A stretch of 64,000 nucleotides of DNA from an uncultured Porphyromonadaceae bacterium (GTDB lineage: Bacteria; Bacteroidota; Bacteroidia; Bacteroidales; Muribaculaceae). Shown piece after piece: positions 41,838 through 50,700 of this stretch; position 1 is the stretch's first letter; the number at the start of each line of letters is the position of its first letter. The notes beneath the pieces were generated by a model, which worked only from the letters and a program-made list of their open reading frames with translations, did not search any database and was not told the DNA's origin. The DNA lies in contig CAMKOE010000011.1 in the NCBI GenBank assembly GCA_946414395.1, positions 1 through 64,000 of the forward strand, in the 5' to 3' direction. The position numbers were made by a program, and so were the translations under genes.

Positions 41838-44234
41838 TTACTTCTTGCGGCCACGGGGCTTGCCTGAACGGCCCGTTTTCCGGGCGGAACCCGATTTACG
41901 GGCCTCCTTGCCCTGGCGGCGGGTGCTGTTGCCACGGGCTCCGCGCTGCTGGCGGCGCGACGCGCTACCGCCCTCATACTGCATGCGCTGGCGCTCGTCA
42001 CGCGAGAGGCGCTCGCTGCCCGTGCTGCGGCTGTTCTGCTCGGTGATGGGCTCACGGTCAATGCGGTGGCTATTGGCGGGATTTTCCTTGTCCACGAGGA
42101 CAAAGTCAAGTTGCTTCTTGATCAGGTCGGCTCGGGCCACCTGGATGGTGATGGTGTCGCCCAGGCGATAGACCTTGCCGCGGCGACGGCCACGGATGCA
42201 GTAATTCTTCTCGTCAAACTCATAGAAGTCGTCATCCAAGCCACGGATGCCCACCAGACCCTCGCAATGGGTCTCGTCGAGTTCGACATACAGACCCCAC
42301 TCGGTCACACCCGAGATGTGCCCCTCAAACACACCTCCCAGGCGCTGCCCCATGAACTCGACCTCCTTGTACTTGATGGAGGCGCGCTCGGCATTGGCGG
42401 CGAGTTGTTCCTGGGCGCTCATGTGCTTGCACTGGTCCTCGAGTTTGACGGGATCCACGCTCTTCTCGCCGGCGGCATACTTGTCCAGCAGCCGGTGTAC
42501 CGTCAGGTCGGGATAGCGGCGGATGGGCGAGGTGAAATGGGTATAGTAGTCAAATGCCAAGCCATAGTGGCCGATGTTGGTCGCGCTATAGACGGCCTTG
42601 GCCATCGAGCGGATGGCCAGGATGGCCAGCATCTCCTCCTCGGGCTTGCCCTTGGCCTGCTCGAGCATCTTGTTGATGGACTTGTTGATGTCGCGGCCGG
42701 AGCCCTTGGTGCGCACCTTGTAGCCAAAGTGGGCTGCGATGTCGGCAAAGTTCTGCAACTTGTCCAAGTCGGGCTGGTCGTGTACGCGATAGACAAACGC
42801 CTTGGCGGTCTTGTTCTTAGCGACCTTGCCGATGTGCTCAGCCACCTTGCAGTTGGCCAGCAGCATGAACTCCTCGATGAGTTTGTTGGCGTCCTGTGAC
42901 TCATGCACGTGCACGGCGATGGGCTTGCCCATCTCGTCGATGTCAAACTTGATTTCCTCGCGGTTGAACGACACCGAGCCACCTTCCTCAAAGCGACGCT
43001 TGCGCAACTGCTTGGCCATCTCGTTGAGCACGGCGAGTTCCTCGGCCAGGTCACCCTTGCCGGTCTCCAGAATGTGCTGCGCCTCCTCATAGGAGAAACG
43101 CCTGTTGCTGCGGGTCACCGTGTGGCAGATTTTGTATTTCTTCACCTTGGCCTCGGCATCCATTTCCATGACGACCGAGTGGGTGAGTTTGTCCTCATCG
43201 GGCCTTAACGAGCAGATGTTGTTACACAGTTTCTCGGGCAGCATCGGGATGGTGCGGTCCACCAGATAGACCGACGTGGCACGCTCATAGGCCTCCTTGT
43301 CGATGATGGAACCCGGCGTCACATAGTGGCTCACATCGGCGATGTGCACGCCGATTTCCCAATTGCCGTTCTTGAGCCGCTCGATGGACAGCGCGTCGTC
43401 AAAGTCCTTGGCGTCGGCCGGGTCGATGGTAAACGTGGTCACGTCGCGCATGTCGCGGCGACGGGCCACCTCCTCGGGCGTGATGCCGGCATCCAGGGCC
43501 TCGGCAGCCTCGGTGACGTTCTCGGGATATTTATAGGGCAAGCCGAACTCAGCCAGGATGGCGTGAATCTCGGCATTGTTCTCACCGGCAACTCCCAGCA
43601 CATCGACCACCTCGCCGATGGGCGAGTTGGCATCCTCAGGCCAATCAACGATCTTGACAACGGCCTTGTCGCCGGTCTTGCCGCCAGCGAGTTTGTCCAG
43701 TGGAATGAAAATGTCGGTCGCCAGGAACTTGCTGTCGGTCGCCAGTTGGGCAAAATACTTGAGCACCTGCAGCGTGCCGACAAACACCTGCTCCTTGCGC
43801 TCCAGGATTTTCACCACCTCGGCCTCGGGCTCCATGCCATGGCGGGCGGCACGGATGTGCACCAGCACGCGGTCACCGTTCAGGGCGTGCATCGAGTTGC
43901 GCTCGGCCACCATGATGGGCAACCCGTCGTCGCTAGCGGTGTCAACGCTGTTCTTGCCGTTGCTGCGGCGAATGAAGATGCCCTCGGCCACCGACGAGCG
44001 GTTGGCCGACTTGTAACTGCCGGGGCCCACCTGCACCAGGAAGCCGTCAACGGCCAGTTGGTCCAGTATCTCGACGATGAGCGTGCGCCGCTTGGGCGTG
44101 TTGGCGCCCACCGCTGCCGACACCTGCTTGTAATTGAACGGGGCCTCACCCTGCTCATTAAAGAAGTTGATGACCCTGTCGTGGAACTCACGACGCTCCT
44201 GTTTCAACGATTGCAGTCCGCTTTTTCTTGCCAT
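41838..44234 (-). CDS. rnr: Ribonuclease R
   Basis: Processive 3'-5' exoribonuclease able to degrade structured RNA. The 798-residue protein has an N-terminal helical domain, cold-shock domains (about 70-235), the RNB catalytic domain with DPADAKDFDDALSIE near residue 275-290 holding the metal-binding aspartates and IADVSHYV, an S1 domain (about 635-725, GHISGVTEWGLYVEL) and a long Lys/Arg/Ser-rich basic tail (about 740-798) that ends in RGRKK. It heads the operon that includes mtaB, GT2 and the aldo/keto reductase. Confidence 0.95.
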   Translation of the reverse strand: MARKSGLQSLKQERREFHDRVINFFNEQGEAPFNYKQVSAAVGANTPKRRTLIVEILDQLAVDGFLVQVGPGSYKSANRSSVAEGIFIRRSNGKNSVDTASDDGLPIMVAERNSMHALNGDRVLVHIRAARHGMEPEAEVVKILERKEQVFVGTLQVLKYFAQLATDSKFLATDIFIPLDKLAGGKTGDKAVVKIVDWPEDANSPIGEVVDVLGVAGENNAEIHAILAEFGLPYKYPENVTEAAEALDAGITPEEVARRRDMRDVTTFTIDPADAKDFDDALSIERLKNGNWEIGVHIADVSHYVTPGSIIDKEAYERATSVYLVDRTIPMLPEKLCNNICSLRPDEDKLTHSVVMEMDAEAKVKKYKICHTVTRSNRRFSYEEAQHILETGKGDLAEELAVLNEMAKQLRKRRFEEGGSVSFNREEIKFDIDEMGKPIAVHVHESQDANKLIEEFMLLANCKVAEHIGKVAKNKTAKAFVYRVHDQPDLDKLQNFADIAAHFGYKVRTKGSGRDINKSINKMLEQAKGKPEEEMLAILAIRSMAKAVYSATNIGHYGLAFDYYTHFTSPIRRYPDLTVHRLLDKYAAGEKSVDPVKLEDQCKHMSAQEQLAANAERASIKYKEVEFMGQRLGGVFEGHISGVTEWGLYVELDETHCEGLVGIRGLDDDFYEFDEKNYCIRGRRRGKVYRLGDTITIQVARADLIKKQLDFVLVDKENPANSHRIDREPITEQNSRSTGSERLSRDERQRMQYEGGSASRRQQRGARGNSTRRQGKEARKSGSARKTGRSGKPRGRKK

Positions 44235-44274
44235 ATTTTGTCAGTATTACATTCTATGAAATGCGATTATTCTA

Positions 44275-44282
44275 CAAAGATA
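44275..44282 (-). promoter_or_regulatory. Likely -7 box of rnr
   Basis: TATCTTTG on the minus strand, 40 bases upstream of the rnr start. No good -33 box at consensus spacing. Confidence 0.45.
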
Positions 44283-44358
44283 GTGAAAAATGCTCATCAC
44301 TTCAGTGAAATGATGCCGTTTTTCGCTTTTTTTATGAATTAGGGGCCATTACATATCC

Positions 44359-44668
44359 ATTCAGCGACTTCAACTTACGCAAAGTAGCGGAGCCGCAAAG
44401 GCATTATTTATAAGGCACTTACATTATATTTTTAAAACTCATTTATTTCTTGATCTTGATACGCAACTCTCCGATTCCTGTTTGACAACAACTGATAAAG
44501 CCTAAATATTGCCGTTTCGCCACTCAGAGTGAGATTTGGCTCGACGAGCGCTGATGCCATAGTATTTACCGTATTTCTTGTTTTCCTTTCGGGGATTGGA
44601 ATACAAGAAATACAACAAAGACAATTTTATTTAAAAAATACTTAGCGGCTTCATGGCTTTGCGTGAGA
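44359..44668. repeat. Composite intergenic repeat (gap rnr-GH25)
   Basis: The 600-base gap 44235-44836 holds no supported gene. It carries ATTCAGCGACTTCAACTTAC with GCAAAGTAGCGGAGCCGCAA (44359-44398), AT-rich sequence, the ACGAGCGCTGATGCCATAGT block (44544-44563) and an inverted CTTAGCGGCTTCATGGCTTT (44641-44660). The first and last blocks are related in inverted orientation; block order matches 38060-38230. Confidence 0.65.
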
Positions 44669-44780
44669 CTCGACTGGTTAAATAGTTACACCATTGCCAG
44701 GTTCATCTTGCAAACAGCCGCGCTAAACTTTTCATTCAAGTTTTCAACAATTAGATATGGCCGTTATCGGTTTTTATTCT

Positions 44781-44788
44781 TAACTTTG
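44781..44788 (+). promoter_or_regulatory. Likely -7 box of the GH25 lysozyme gene
   Basis: TAACTTTG, 48 bases before the ATG at 44837. No clear -33 box. Confidence 0.5.
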
Positions 44789-44836
44789 CAGCCAACTTTT
44801 CAGCAAGAACTCCCAATTCAACACGACAATACTATT

Positions 44837-46285
44837 ATGCGCCCATCTATTATATATCGCTTACTGATACTCACATGGCTCACGCTGTTTTCCATCGACA
44901 GCATGGCCACGCCTCAACACACCGACATCAACAAGCCCACCCGTGAGCGCGTCAGGAACAAGGACAAGAAAAAAGACGAGCCCAAGAAGGACGAGCCCAA
45001 GAAGGAGGAACCCAAGAAGGACGTGAATAATAAGGACAACAAGGCTAATGTCCAAACGCCTGCCGCTGCTCCCGTCAAGGACTCAAAGGACAACAAGCCT
45101 GCCGACAAGGCCCAACAGGACACGGCCAAGCCCGCTCCCGCCAAGCCCAAAAAACAGATGTACTACCCCGACAAGGTGCAATTTGATGGCATCGACATCT
45201 CCAAGCATCAGGGTTCCATCGACTGGGGACAACTCAAGAGTTTCTCCAAGATCAAGTATGTCTATATCAAGGCTACCGAGGGCAGCGACTATGTTGATCC
45301 CCGCTACAAGGAGAACATCCACAACGCCCGCAAGCACGGTTTCAAGGTGGGTAGTTACCATTTCCTGTCCACCAAGAGCAGCGCGACAACCCAGTTCCAT
45401 AACTTCGTGCGCACCGCCAACAGGGAGGAGCAGGACCTCATCCCCATCATCGACATCGAGGTGACCGGCCGCTGGACTTCACAGCAACTGCGCGACAGCG
45501 TCAAGGTCTTTGCCGACCTGCTCGAGGACTACTACGGCTGCAAGCCCATGATTTATACCAGTGAGAAGTTCTTCACCAAGCACTTGGGCAGGGCTTTCTC
45601 GGAGTATCCCCTGTTCATCGCCAAGTACAACACCACCCAGCCCAACATCGGCTATCGCTGGCTGTTGTGGCAATTCTCGGACTGCGGCGTCTTCAAGCCC
45701 GCCGTCAAGGGCAACAACGGCGAGGTGGACCTGAGCCGCTTCAACAAGGGTTGCGGCATCAACGACATCCTGTATAATCCCAGCAAGCACAAGCCCAAGA
45801 GTAGCGTGTACGACGCCGTGGACCGCAAGGACAAGCCCGCAAGCGTGAACCTCACCGAGCAGAAGACCAAGGAGGCTCCCAAGATGTCCAAGAAGCAGCA
45901 GGAAGAGGCCCAGAAGCAAGCCGAGAAGGAGAAGAAAGCCAAGGAGAGAAACAAGAAATTAGCCGAACAGGACGCCAAGAAGAAGGCCGAAGAGGCTAAA
46001 AAAGCCAAGGAAAAGGAAGAACGCCTGAAGAAGGAGAAAGCCCGCCAACAGGCTCGGGAAGCCGCTGCCAAGAAGGAGGCCGAAGAAAAGGCCAAGCGCA
46101 AAGCCGCCGCCCAGAAGGCAAGGGAAGAAAAAGCCAAGAAACAGGCTGCAAACAAGGCCAACAAGCCCGCTAGCCTGCTGCACACCTCGTCATCAAAGTT
46201 GTCCCAGTCACAACGCAACGACAGCATCCGCGCGTCTAAGTACAAGGGACGCAAGACCAACAAGAGTTCGGCCGATAACGATTGA
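44837..46285 (+). CDS. Exported GH25 lysozyme with Lys-rich N- and C-terminal regions
   Basis: A 482-residue protein with a signal peptide (about 1-24, cleavage near SMATP), a Lys/Glu/Pro/Asp-rich low-complexity spacer with repeated DEPKK units (about 40-108), a GH25 muramidase domain (about 116-310; FDGIDISKHQGSIDW, YIKATEGSD, catalytic D206 and E208 in IPIIDIEVTG) and a long Lys/Ala/Glu coiled-coil-like tail (about 345-455). Predicted to cut peptidoglycan in the periplasm or outside. Tandem with a second GH25 gene 84 bases downstream. Earlier in-frame starts exist but would lack the signal peptide. Confidence 0.88.
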   Translation: MRPSIIYRLLILTWLTLFSIDSMATPQHTDINKPTRERVRNKDKKKDEPKKDEPKKEEPKKDVNNKDNKANVQTPAAAPVKDSKDNKPADKAQQDTAKPAPAKPKKQMYYPDKVQFDGIDISKHQGSIDWGQLKSFSKIKYVYIKATEGSDYVDPRYKENIHNARKHGFKVGSYHFLSTKSSATTQFHNFVRTANREEQDLIPIIDIEVTGRWTSQQLRDSVKVFADLLEDYYGCKPMIYTSEKFFTKHLGRAFSEYPLFIAKYNTTQPNIGYRWLLWQFSDCGVFKPAVKGNNGEVDLSRFNKGCGINDILYNPSKHKPKSSVYDAVDRKDKPASVNLTEQKTKEAPKMSKKQQEEAQKQAEKEKKAKERNKKLAEQDAKKKAEEAKKAKEKEERLKKEKARQQAREAAAKKEAEEKAKRKAAAQKAREEKAKKQAANKANKPASLLHTSSSKLSQSQRNDSIRASKYKGRKTNKSSADND

Positions 46286-46369
46286 CCGCAACCGTCAAGC
46301 CCTGGCCAGGGTAACGCCCCTGCCGACCAATACTAAGAACAGACCTGCTCGTAGCACAACATCATTATA

Positions 46370-47116
46370 ATGACACATCTGGCGACACATTACCGACGCT
46401 CATTACCGGCATTGCTGGCGACCCTGTTGCTGGCAATCATGGCGACGGCGTGCCAGACCGGCGGCAACGGGGATGCCGCGAAGCGCAGTCTCGAGCCCCG
46501 CAACGAGCAGGCCAAGTATGACGGCATCGACATCTCCAGTTATCAGGGCTACATCGACTGGAAGAAGGTGAGCAGCGACAAGGACATCCGCTTTGTCTAT
46601 ATCAAGGCCACCGAGGGTGCCACCTACCGTTCCCCACACTATGCCCACAACCTGACCCAAGCGCGCCGTCACGGCCTGCTCGTGGGCAGTTACCACTATC
46701 TCACGTCCACATCGACCATCGACGCTCAGTTTGAGAACTTCTCAACATTTGCCCTCAAGCCGGTCCAGGACTTGATTCCCATGCTCGACGTGGAGGTGCG
46801 CGGCAACTGGTCGCGCAGCCAACTCATCGACAGTGTGGACAAGTTCTGCAACCTGGTCGAGGACCTCTACGGTGTCCAGCCCATGATCTACAGCACAATG
46901 GGCTTCTACAACAAGAACTTGACGCCCCACTTCAACAAGCACCACCTCTACATCGGCCGCTATGCCAACATCGAGCCCGAAATCAACTGGGAGGGCGAGT
47001 ACACCATCTGGCAATACAGCGAGACGGGCATCATCCCCGGCATCGATGCCTATGTGGACTTGTGCCGCTACCGCAAGGACGGCTGGATTGACGAGATCCT
47101 GCTGCCGCAGCAGTGA
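46370..47116 (+). CDS. GH25 lysozyme lipoprotein
   Basis: A 248-residue GH25 muramidase with a lipoprotein signal (hydrophobic 13-25, lipobox ATAC with Cys28). The catalytic domain starts YDGIDISSYQGYIDW (50-64), with YIKATEGATY and catalytic D140 and E142 in IPMLDVEVRG. It is the compact form of the preceding paralogue, without the charged spacer or the tail, and would be tethered to a membrane. The two are likely products of duplication; together they may act on self peptidoglycan during wall remodelling. Confidence 0.88.
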   Translation: MTHLATHYRRSLPALLATLLLAIMATACQTGGNGDAAKRSLEPRNEQAKYDGIDISSYQGYIDWKKVSSDKDIRFVYIKATEGATYRSPHYAHNLTQARRHGLLVGSYHYLTSTSTIDAQFENFSTFALKPVQDLIPMLDVEVRGNWSRSQLIDSVDKFCNLVEDLYGVQPMIYSTMGFYNKNLTPHFNKHHLYIGRYANIEPEINWEGEYTIWQYSETGIIPGIDAYVDLCRYRKDGWIDEILLPQQ

Positions 47117-47181
47117 CGCCTGTTGCCATCTTTTTTGCACGCTCCTGCGGCCCATGCCGCATTTTTTCAAGAAAAAAACAC

Positions 47182-47189
47182 TACCTTTG
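47182..47189 (+). promoter_or_regulatory. Likely -7 box of the cvpA-aroA unit
   Basis: TACCTTTG, 30 bases before the cvpA start. A T-run at 47162-47167 is at roughly the right distance for the -33 contact. Confidence 0.45.
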
Positions 47190-47218
47190 TGCTGTAACAA
47201 CCTAATTCTTTCTGTATT

Positions 47219-47794
47219 ATGACGATTGTTGACGCCCTCATTCTCCTCATCATCCTGGGAGGCCTGGTCCTGGGCTACCGCAAGGGTTTTATCGGCCAGT
47301 TGTCGTCGCTCATCTCGTGGGTCGTGGCGATTGTGCTGTGCTACAAGTGCGGCGAGTTGGCCCAGAGCATTTTTCTCGCGTTTGTCCCCAGTGCCGCCCA
47401 GTGGCCGCTGTCGAGCATCACGGTCAAGACCGTGTCGCTGGCGTTTGCCTTCCTCATCGTGATGCTCGTCATCAGGCTTGTCATGCGCCTATTCAAGGGC
47501 GCCCTCAACACGGTGCACCTGGGCATCATTGACAAGATGGGCGGCTCGCTGTTGTTCATGTTCAAGTATGCCTTTGTCCTGAGCATCGTGCTCAACCTGC
47601 TCTATGCCTTCAACCCCGACATGGACACCTTCGGCACCATGCACATGATGGACAACAAGCCCTACGAGTTCACGCTCGACCTGATGCCGCGCGTGCTGGG
47701 CAGCGAGCAGATGCCCAGCGATTCCCTCAAACTATACCGCGACCTCATCGAGCCGGTTCCCGTCGATGACCCGGCAGTGGTGTTTCCCAATTAA
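47219..47794 (+). CDS. CvpA family membrane protein
   Basis: A 191-residue protein with four predicted helices and the CvpA-type opening MTIVDALILLIILGGLVLGYRKGFIGQ in outline (ILGGLVLGYRKGFI is the diagnostic stretch), then SFAFLIVMLVIRLVMR-like helix 3 and the region LGIIDKMGGSLLFMFKY. CvpA homologues are linked to colicin V production and to envelope and bile-salt tolerance in enterobacteria; the molecular role is unclear. aroA begins 13 bases downstream. Confidence 0.88.
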   Translation: MTIVDALILLIILGGLVLGYRKGFIGQLSSLISWVVAIVLCYKCGELAQSIFLAFVPSAAQWPLSSITVKTVSLAFAFLIVMLVIRLVMRLFKGALNTVHLGIIDKMGGSLLFMFKYAFVLSIVLNLLYAFNPDMDTFGTMHMMDNKPYEFTLDLMPRVLGSEQMPSDSLKLYRDLIEPVPVDDPAVVFPN

Positions 47795-47807
47795 CACATG
47801 ACAGACC

Positions 47808-49049
47808 ATGACTGAGTACCGACTCCTCGCCCCGCAACGGGCCAGCGCGACCGTCGCACTCCCCACGTCCAAGAGCATCTCTAACCGCGCGCTGATGATC
47901 GCGGCCCTGTGCGGCAACACGCCCCACGTGATGCGCCCGGCCTTGTGCGACGACACGGCGGTGATGATTGATGCCCTCTCGAAGGGCAATGGCGGACTGA
48001 TCAACGTGGGAGCCGCAGGCACGGCTATGCGGTTTCTCACGGCCTACTTTGCCACCCGCGATGGCGTGACCGTCACACTCGACGGCATCGAGCGCATGCG
48101 TCAGCGGCCCATCGGCGGCCTCGTGGATGCCCTGCGCTCGCTGGGTGCCCGCATCGATTACCTGGGCCAGTCTGGCTACCCTCCCCTGCACGTCACGGGC
48201 ACGGCCCTGCACGGCGGTGACCTCGTGATGGACGGCAACGTGAGTTCACAATTCGTGTCGGCAGTGATGATGATTTTGCCCGTGGTTGGCGGCGGCTCCG
48301 TCACTCTCACCGGGGACATCGTGTCGATGCCCTATATCCACATGACTGCCGCCGTGATGAACGGCATGGGTGGCAAGGTGGACATCAATGGCAGGCGCAT
48401 CACCGTCGGCAAAGGTTACACGGGAGACGACTACCTGGTCGAGGCCGACTGGAGCGCCGCGGCACCGTGGTATGCCCTGGCAGCCTTGCTGCCCGATTCC
48501 TCGCTGACCCTGCAGGGACTCACGGCCGACAGCATCCAGGGAGACGCCCATCTGGTGGAACTGGGGCGCACGCTGGGCATCGCCACGCGGTTTGACGCCC
48601 AGGGCGCCACACTCGACACCAGCCACTTCATCGGCTGCTGCTGTTCCTGCTTTGCCGACATGGACTCGACGCCCGACCTCGCCCCCTCGTGGGCCGTGCT
48701 GCTGTGCCTGTTGGAACGCTCTTTCCGCATGACGGGCCTGCGCACCCTCCACCTCAAGGAGAGTGACCGGGTGGAAGCGCTGCGCGCCGAACTGCTCAAA
48801 CTGGGCTATGTTCTCAAGATCGAGAGCGAGGACGCCATTTCATGGTATGGCGAGCGTGTGGCAGTCTCACCAGAGCCACCCGTCATCAATCCCCACGGCG
48901 ACCACCGCCTGGCCATGGCCTTTGCGCCCGCAGCGGTCCGCTTCCCAGGCCTCACCATCAGCGGCCCCGACGTCGTGGCCAAGTCCTATCCCTCCTACTG
49001 GCGCCACCTCAAGCAGGCCGGATTCACCATCACGACACAGCAAGCCTGA
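47808..49049 (+). CDS. aroA: 3-phosphoshikimate 1-carboxyvinyltransferase (EPSP synthase)
   Basis: Adds the enolpyruvyl group of PEP to shikimate 3-phosphate. The 413-residue protein shows PTSKSISNRALMIAALCG (17-34), AGTAMRFLTAYFA near 65-80, the central VSSQFVSAVMM and the C-terminal LKESDRVEALRAEL and DHRLAMAFAPAA motifs. All residues expected for PEP and S3P binding appear. Slightly shorter than the E. coli enzyme (427), common in Bacteroidota. Co-transcribed with cvpA. Partner pathway gene aroK lies at 2.4 kb. Confidence 0.95.
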   Translation: MTEYRLLAPQRASATVALPTSKSISNRALMIAALCGNTPHVMRPALCDDTAVMIDALSKGNGGLINVGAAGTAMRFLTAYFATRDGVTVTLDGIERMRQRPIGGLVDALRSLGARIDYLGQSGYPPLHVTGTALHGGDLVMDGNVSSQFVSAVMMILPVVGGGSVTLTGDIVSMPYIHMTAAVMNGMGGKVDINGRRITVGKGYTGDDYLVEADWSAAAPWYALAALLPDSSLTLQGLTADSIQGDAHLVELGRTLGIATRFDAQGATLDTSHFIGCCCSCFADMDSTPDLAPSWAVLLCLLERSFRMTGLRTLHLKESDRVEALRAELLKLGYVLKIESEDAISWYGERVAVSPEPPVINPHGDHRLAMAFAPAAVRFPGLTISGPDVVAKSYPSYWRHLKQAGFTITTQQA

Positions 49050-49106
49050 CTCCGGTCGCAACACTTTCACATTTGCAAGATGGCACGATAAATGCAAGAA
49101 GATGTC

Positions 49107-50579
49107 ATGATTATGAAAACAAAGTTGATTATAATAATGTTACTATCGACACTGCTCGCACTGGAAACAACGGCACGCACGGCCGTTGACCGCATCGTCG
49201 TCATCAGCGACACCCACCTGCTGGCGCCCGAACTGGTGACTCCCGGCAGCGCCATTGACCGCACCGACGCCGGCGAGACCAAGATGATGGCGATGAGCGA
49301 CGACATCATGGCCTCACTCACCGACAGCATCATCTCCATCAAGCCATCGATCGTCCTTATCACGGGCGACCTCACCCACAATGGCGAGCGCGCCAGCCAT
49401 GAGCGCATGGCCCAGTACCTGGAGCGCATGTCGCGCGGCGGCATCCAGCCTCTGGTCATTCCGGGCAATCACGACTGCAACAACCCCTATGCGCGCCGGT
49501 TTGACGGCGACAAGACACTGCCCGCCGCCACGGTCACGCGCGAGGAGTTTGCCCAGATCTACCGTGACTACGGCTACGGCGGCAAGTCGCAGCGCGACAC
49601 GGCCTCGCTGAGTTACTGCTGCGAGCCCATCAAGGGCCTCGTGGTCATCGCCATCGACAGCAACATGGACGAGCGCAACACCCTCACGAGCCGCGGCGAC
49701 AGCGCCGACACCTACTACAACGGCGGGCGCATCAAGCCCCAGACACTGCAGTGGGTCATCGACCGTGCCGAGAAGGCCCGCAGGCAGGGCAAGCGCGTCA
49801 TTGCCATGATGCACCATCACCTGGTGCCCCACTTCGACCGGGAGGACCAGTTGCTGGCCAACTACATCGTCACTGACCACCAGGAAATCACCACACGCCT
49901 CCTGCAGGCAGGAGTCCACACCGTGTTCACGGGTCACCTGCACGTGACCGACGCCGTCACCATGCACGATGCCACGACGGGAGATAGCCTCGTCGAGGTG
50001 GCCACGGGATCGGCCATCTGCTACCCCTTTGCCCTGCGCGTGGCGACACTGGAGAACCGCGACAAGACCTTGAACATCGACACCCGCTGGCTCACGTCAA
50101 CACGCAACTGCCCCACCCTGCGTGAGCAGGGGCGCCAGCGCATCATCAACTCCACACCGGGCATGGCAGCCATGCTCTCCAACCGGGCATGGGACCGACT
50201 GAGTGGCCACATGGGCCAACTCAAGGCGATGCTTGAGATGGACGGCGGCAAGGCCAACCTGCCCGAGACGCCCCAACAGACGACGCAACTCGTGATGCGC
50301 CACCTCAACGAAGTGCTCACGCGCGCGATGCTGGCCGTCGTCGAGGGCAACGAGCAGCGGCAGGACATCGAGGATATCATCGGCCAGGGCAAACAGGGCA
50401 TCCGCGCCATGATTGCCGAGGTCATGCCACAACAGGCCGACAACCTGTGGGAATTCTTCCTCAATGACGTCTATCCCAAGTTGGAGCCGCTGGTGCGCAG
50501 TGTGCTCGAGGACCGCAACGCCGTGGGCACCGCCAGCGAGTCCTCCACCAGCGACTTGAGACTCACCGTCACGCTCTAG
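49107..50579 (+). CDS. Exported calcineurin-like metallophosphoesterase
   Basis: A 490-residue protein with a signal peptide (MIMKTKLIIIMLLSTLLALETTAR in outline; hydrophobic core IIIMLLSTLLAL). The dimetal motifs appear in order: VISDTHLL, GDLTHNGERASH, GNHDCNN, MHHHLVPHF and GHLHVTD. The C-terminal 150 residues form a helical extension. Members of this group hydrolyse phosphodiesters or phosphomonoesters; the substrate is unknown. Paralogous to the next gene, which keeps the same motifs and spacing but lacks a signal peptide. The gene lies 57 bases after aroA. Confidence 0.85.
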   Translation: MIMKTKLIIIMLLSTLLALETTARTAVDRIVVISDTHLLAPELVTPGSAIDRTDAGETKMMAMSDDIMASLTDSIISIKPSIVLITGDLTHNGERASHERMAQYLERMSRGGIQPLVIPGNHDCNNPYARRFDGDKTLPAATVTREEFAQIYRDYGYGGKSQRDTASLSYCCEPIKGLVVIAIDSNMDERNTLTSRGDSADTYYNGGRIKPQTLQWVIDRAEKARRQGKRVIAMMHHHLVPHFDREDQLLANYIVTDHQEITTRLLQAGVHTVFTGHLHVTDAVTMHDATTGDSLVEVATGSAICYPFALRVATLENRDKTLNIDTRWLTSTRNCPTLREQGRQRIINSTPGMAAMLSNRAWDRLSGHMGQLKAMLEMDGGKANLPETPQQTTQLVMRHLNEVLTRAMLAVVEGNEQRQDIEDIIGQGKQGIRAMIAEVMPQQADNLWEFFLNDVYPKLEPLVRSVLEDRNAVGTASESSTSDLRLTVTL

Positions 50580-50656
50580 CCGCCATATTGCTAAGGACGG
50601 CTCCATCCCAGTTGCTTGACTACCGGCATGTTGTAGCGCAATTCAAGAAAAAGTGT

Positions 50657-50664
50657 TACCTTTG
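50657..50664 (+). promoter_or_regulatory. Likely -7 box of the second metallophosphoesterase
   Basis: TACCTTTG, 37 bases before the ATG at 50701; TTG at 50631-50633 with a 23-base spacer. Confidence 0.45.
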
Positions 50665-50700
50665 TGGTCACCAATTATCCATCTCTAAACAACGACCACA

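Noticed and set aside
44837-47116. Prophage lysis cassette based on two GH25 lysozymes
   Set aside because: Both carry export signals of cellular type, there is no holin, terminase or structural gene, and the neighbours are housekeeping genes.
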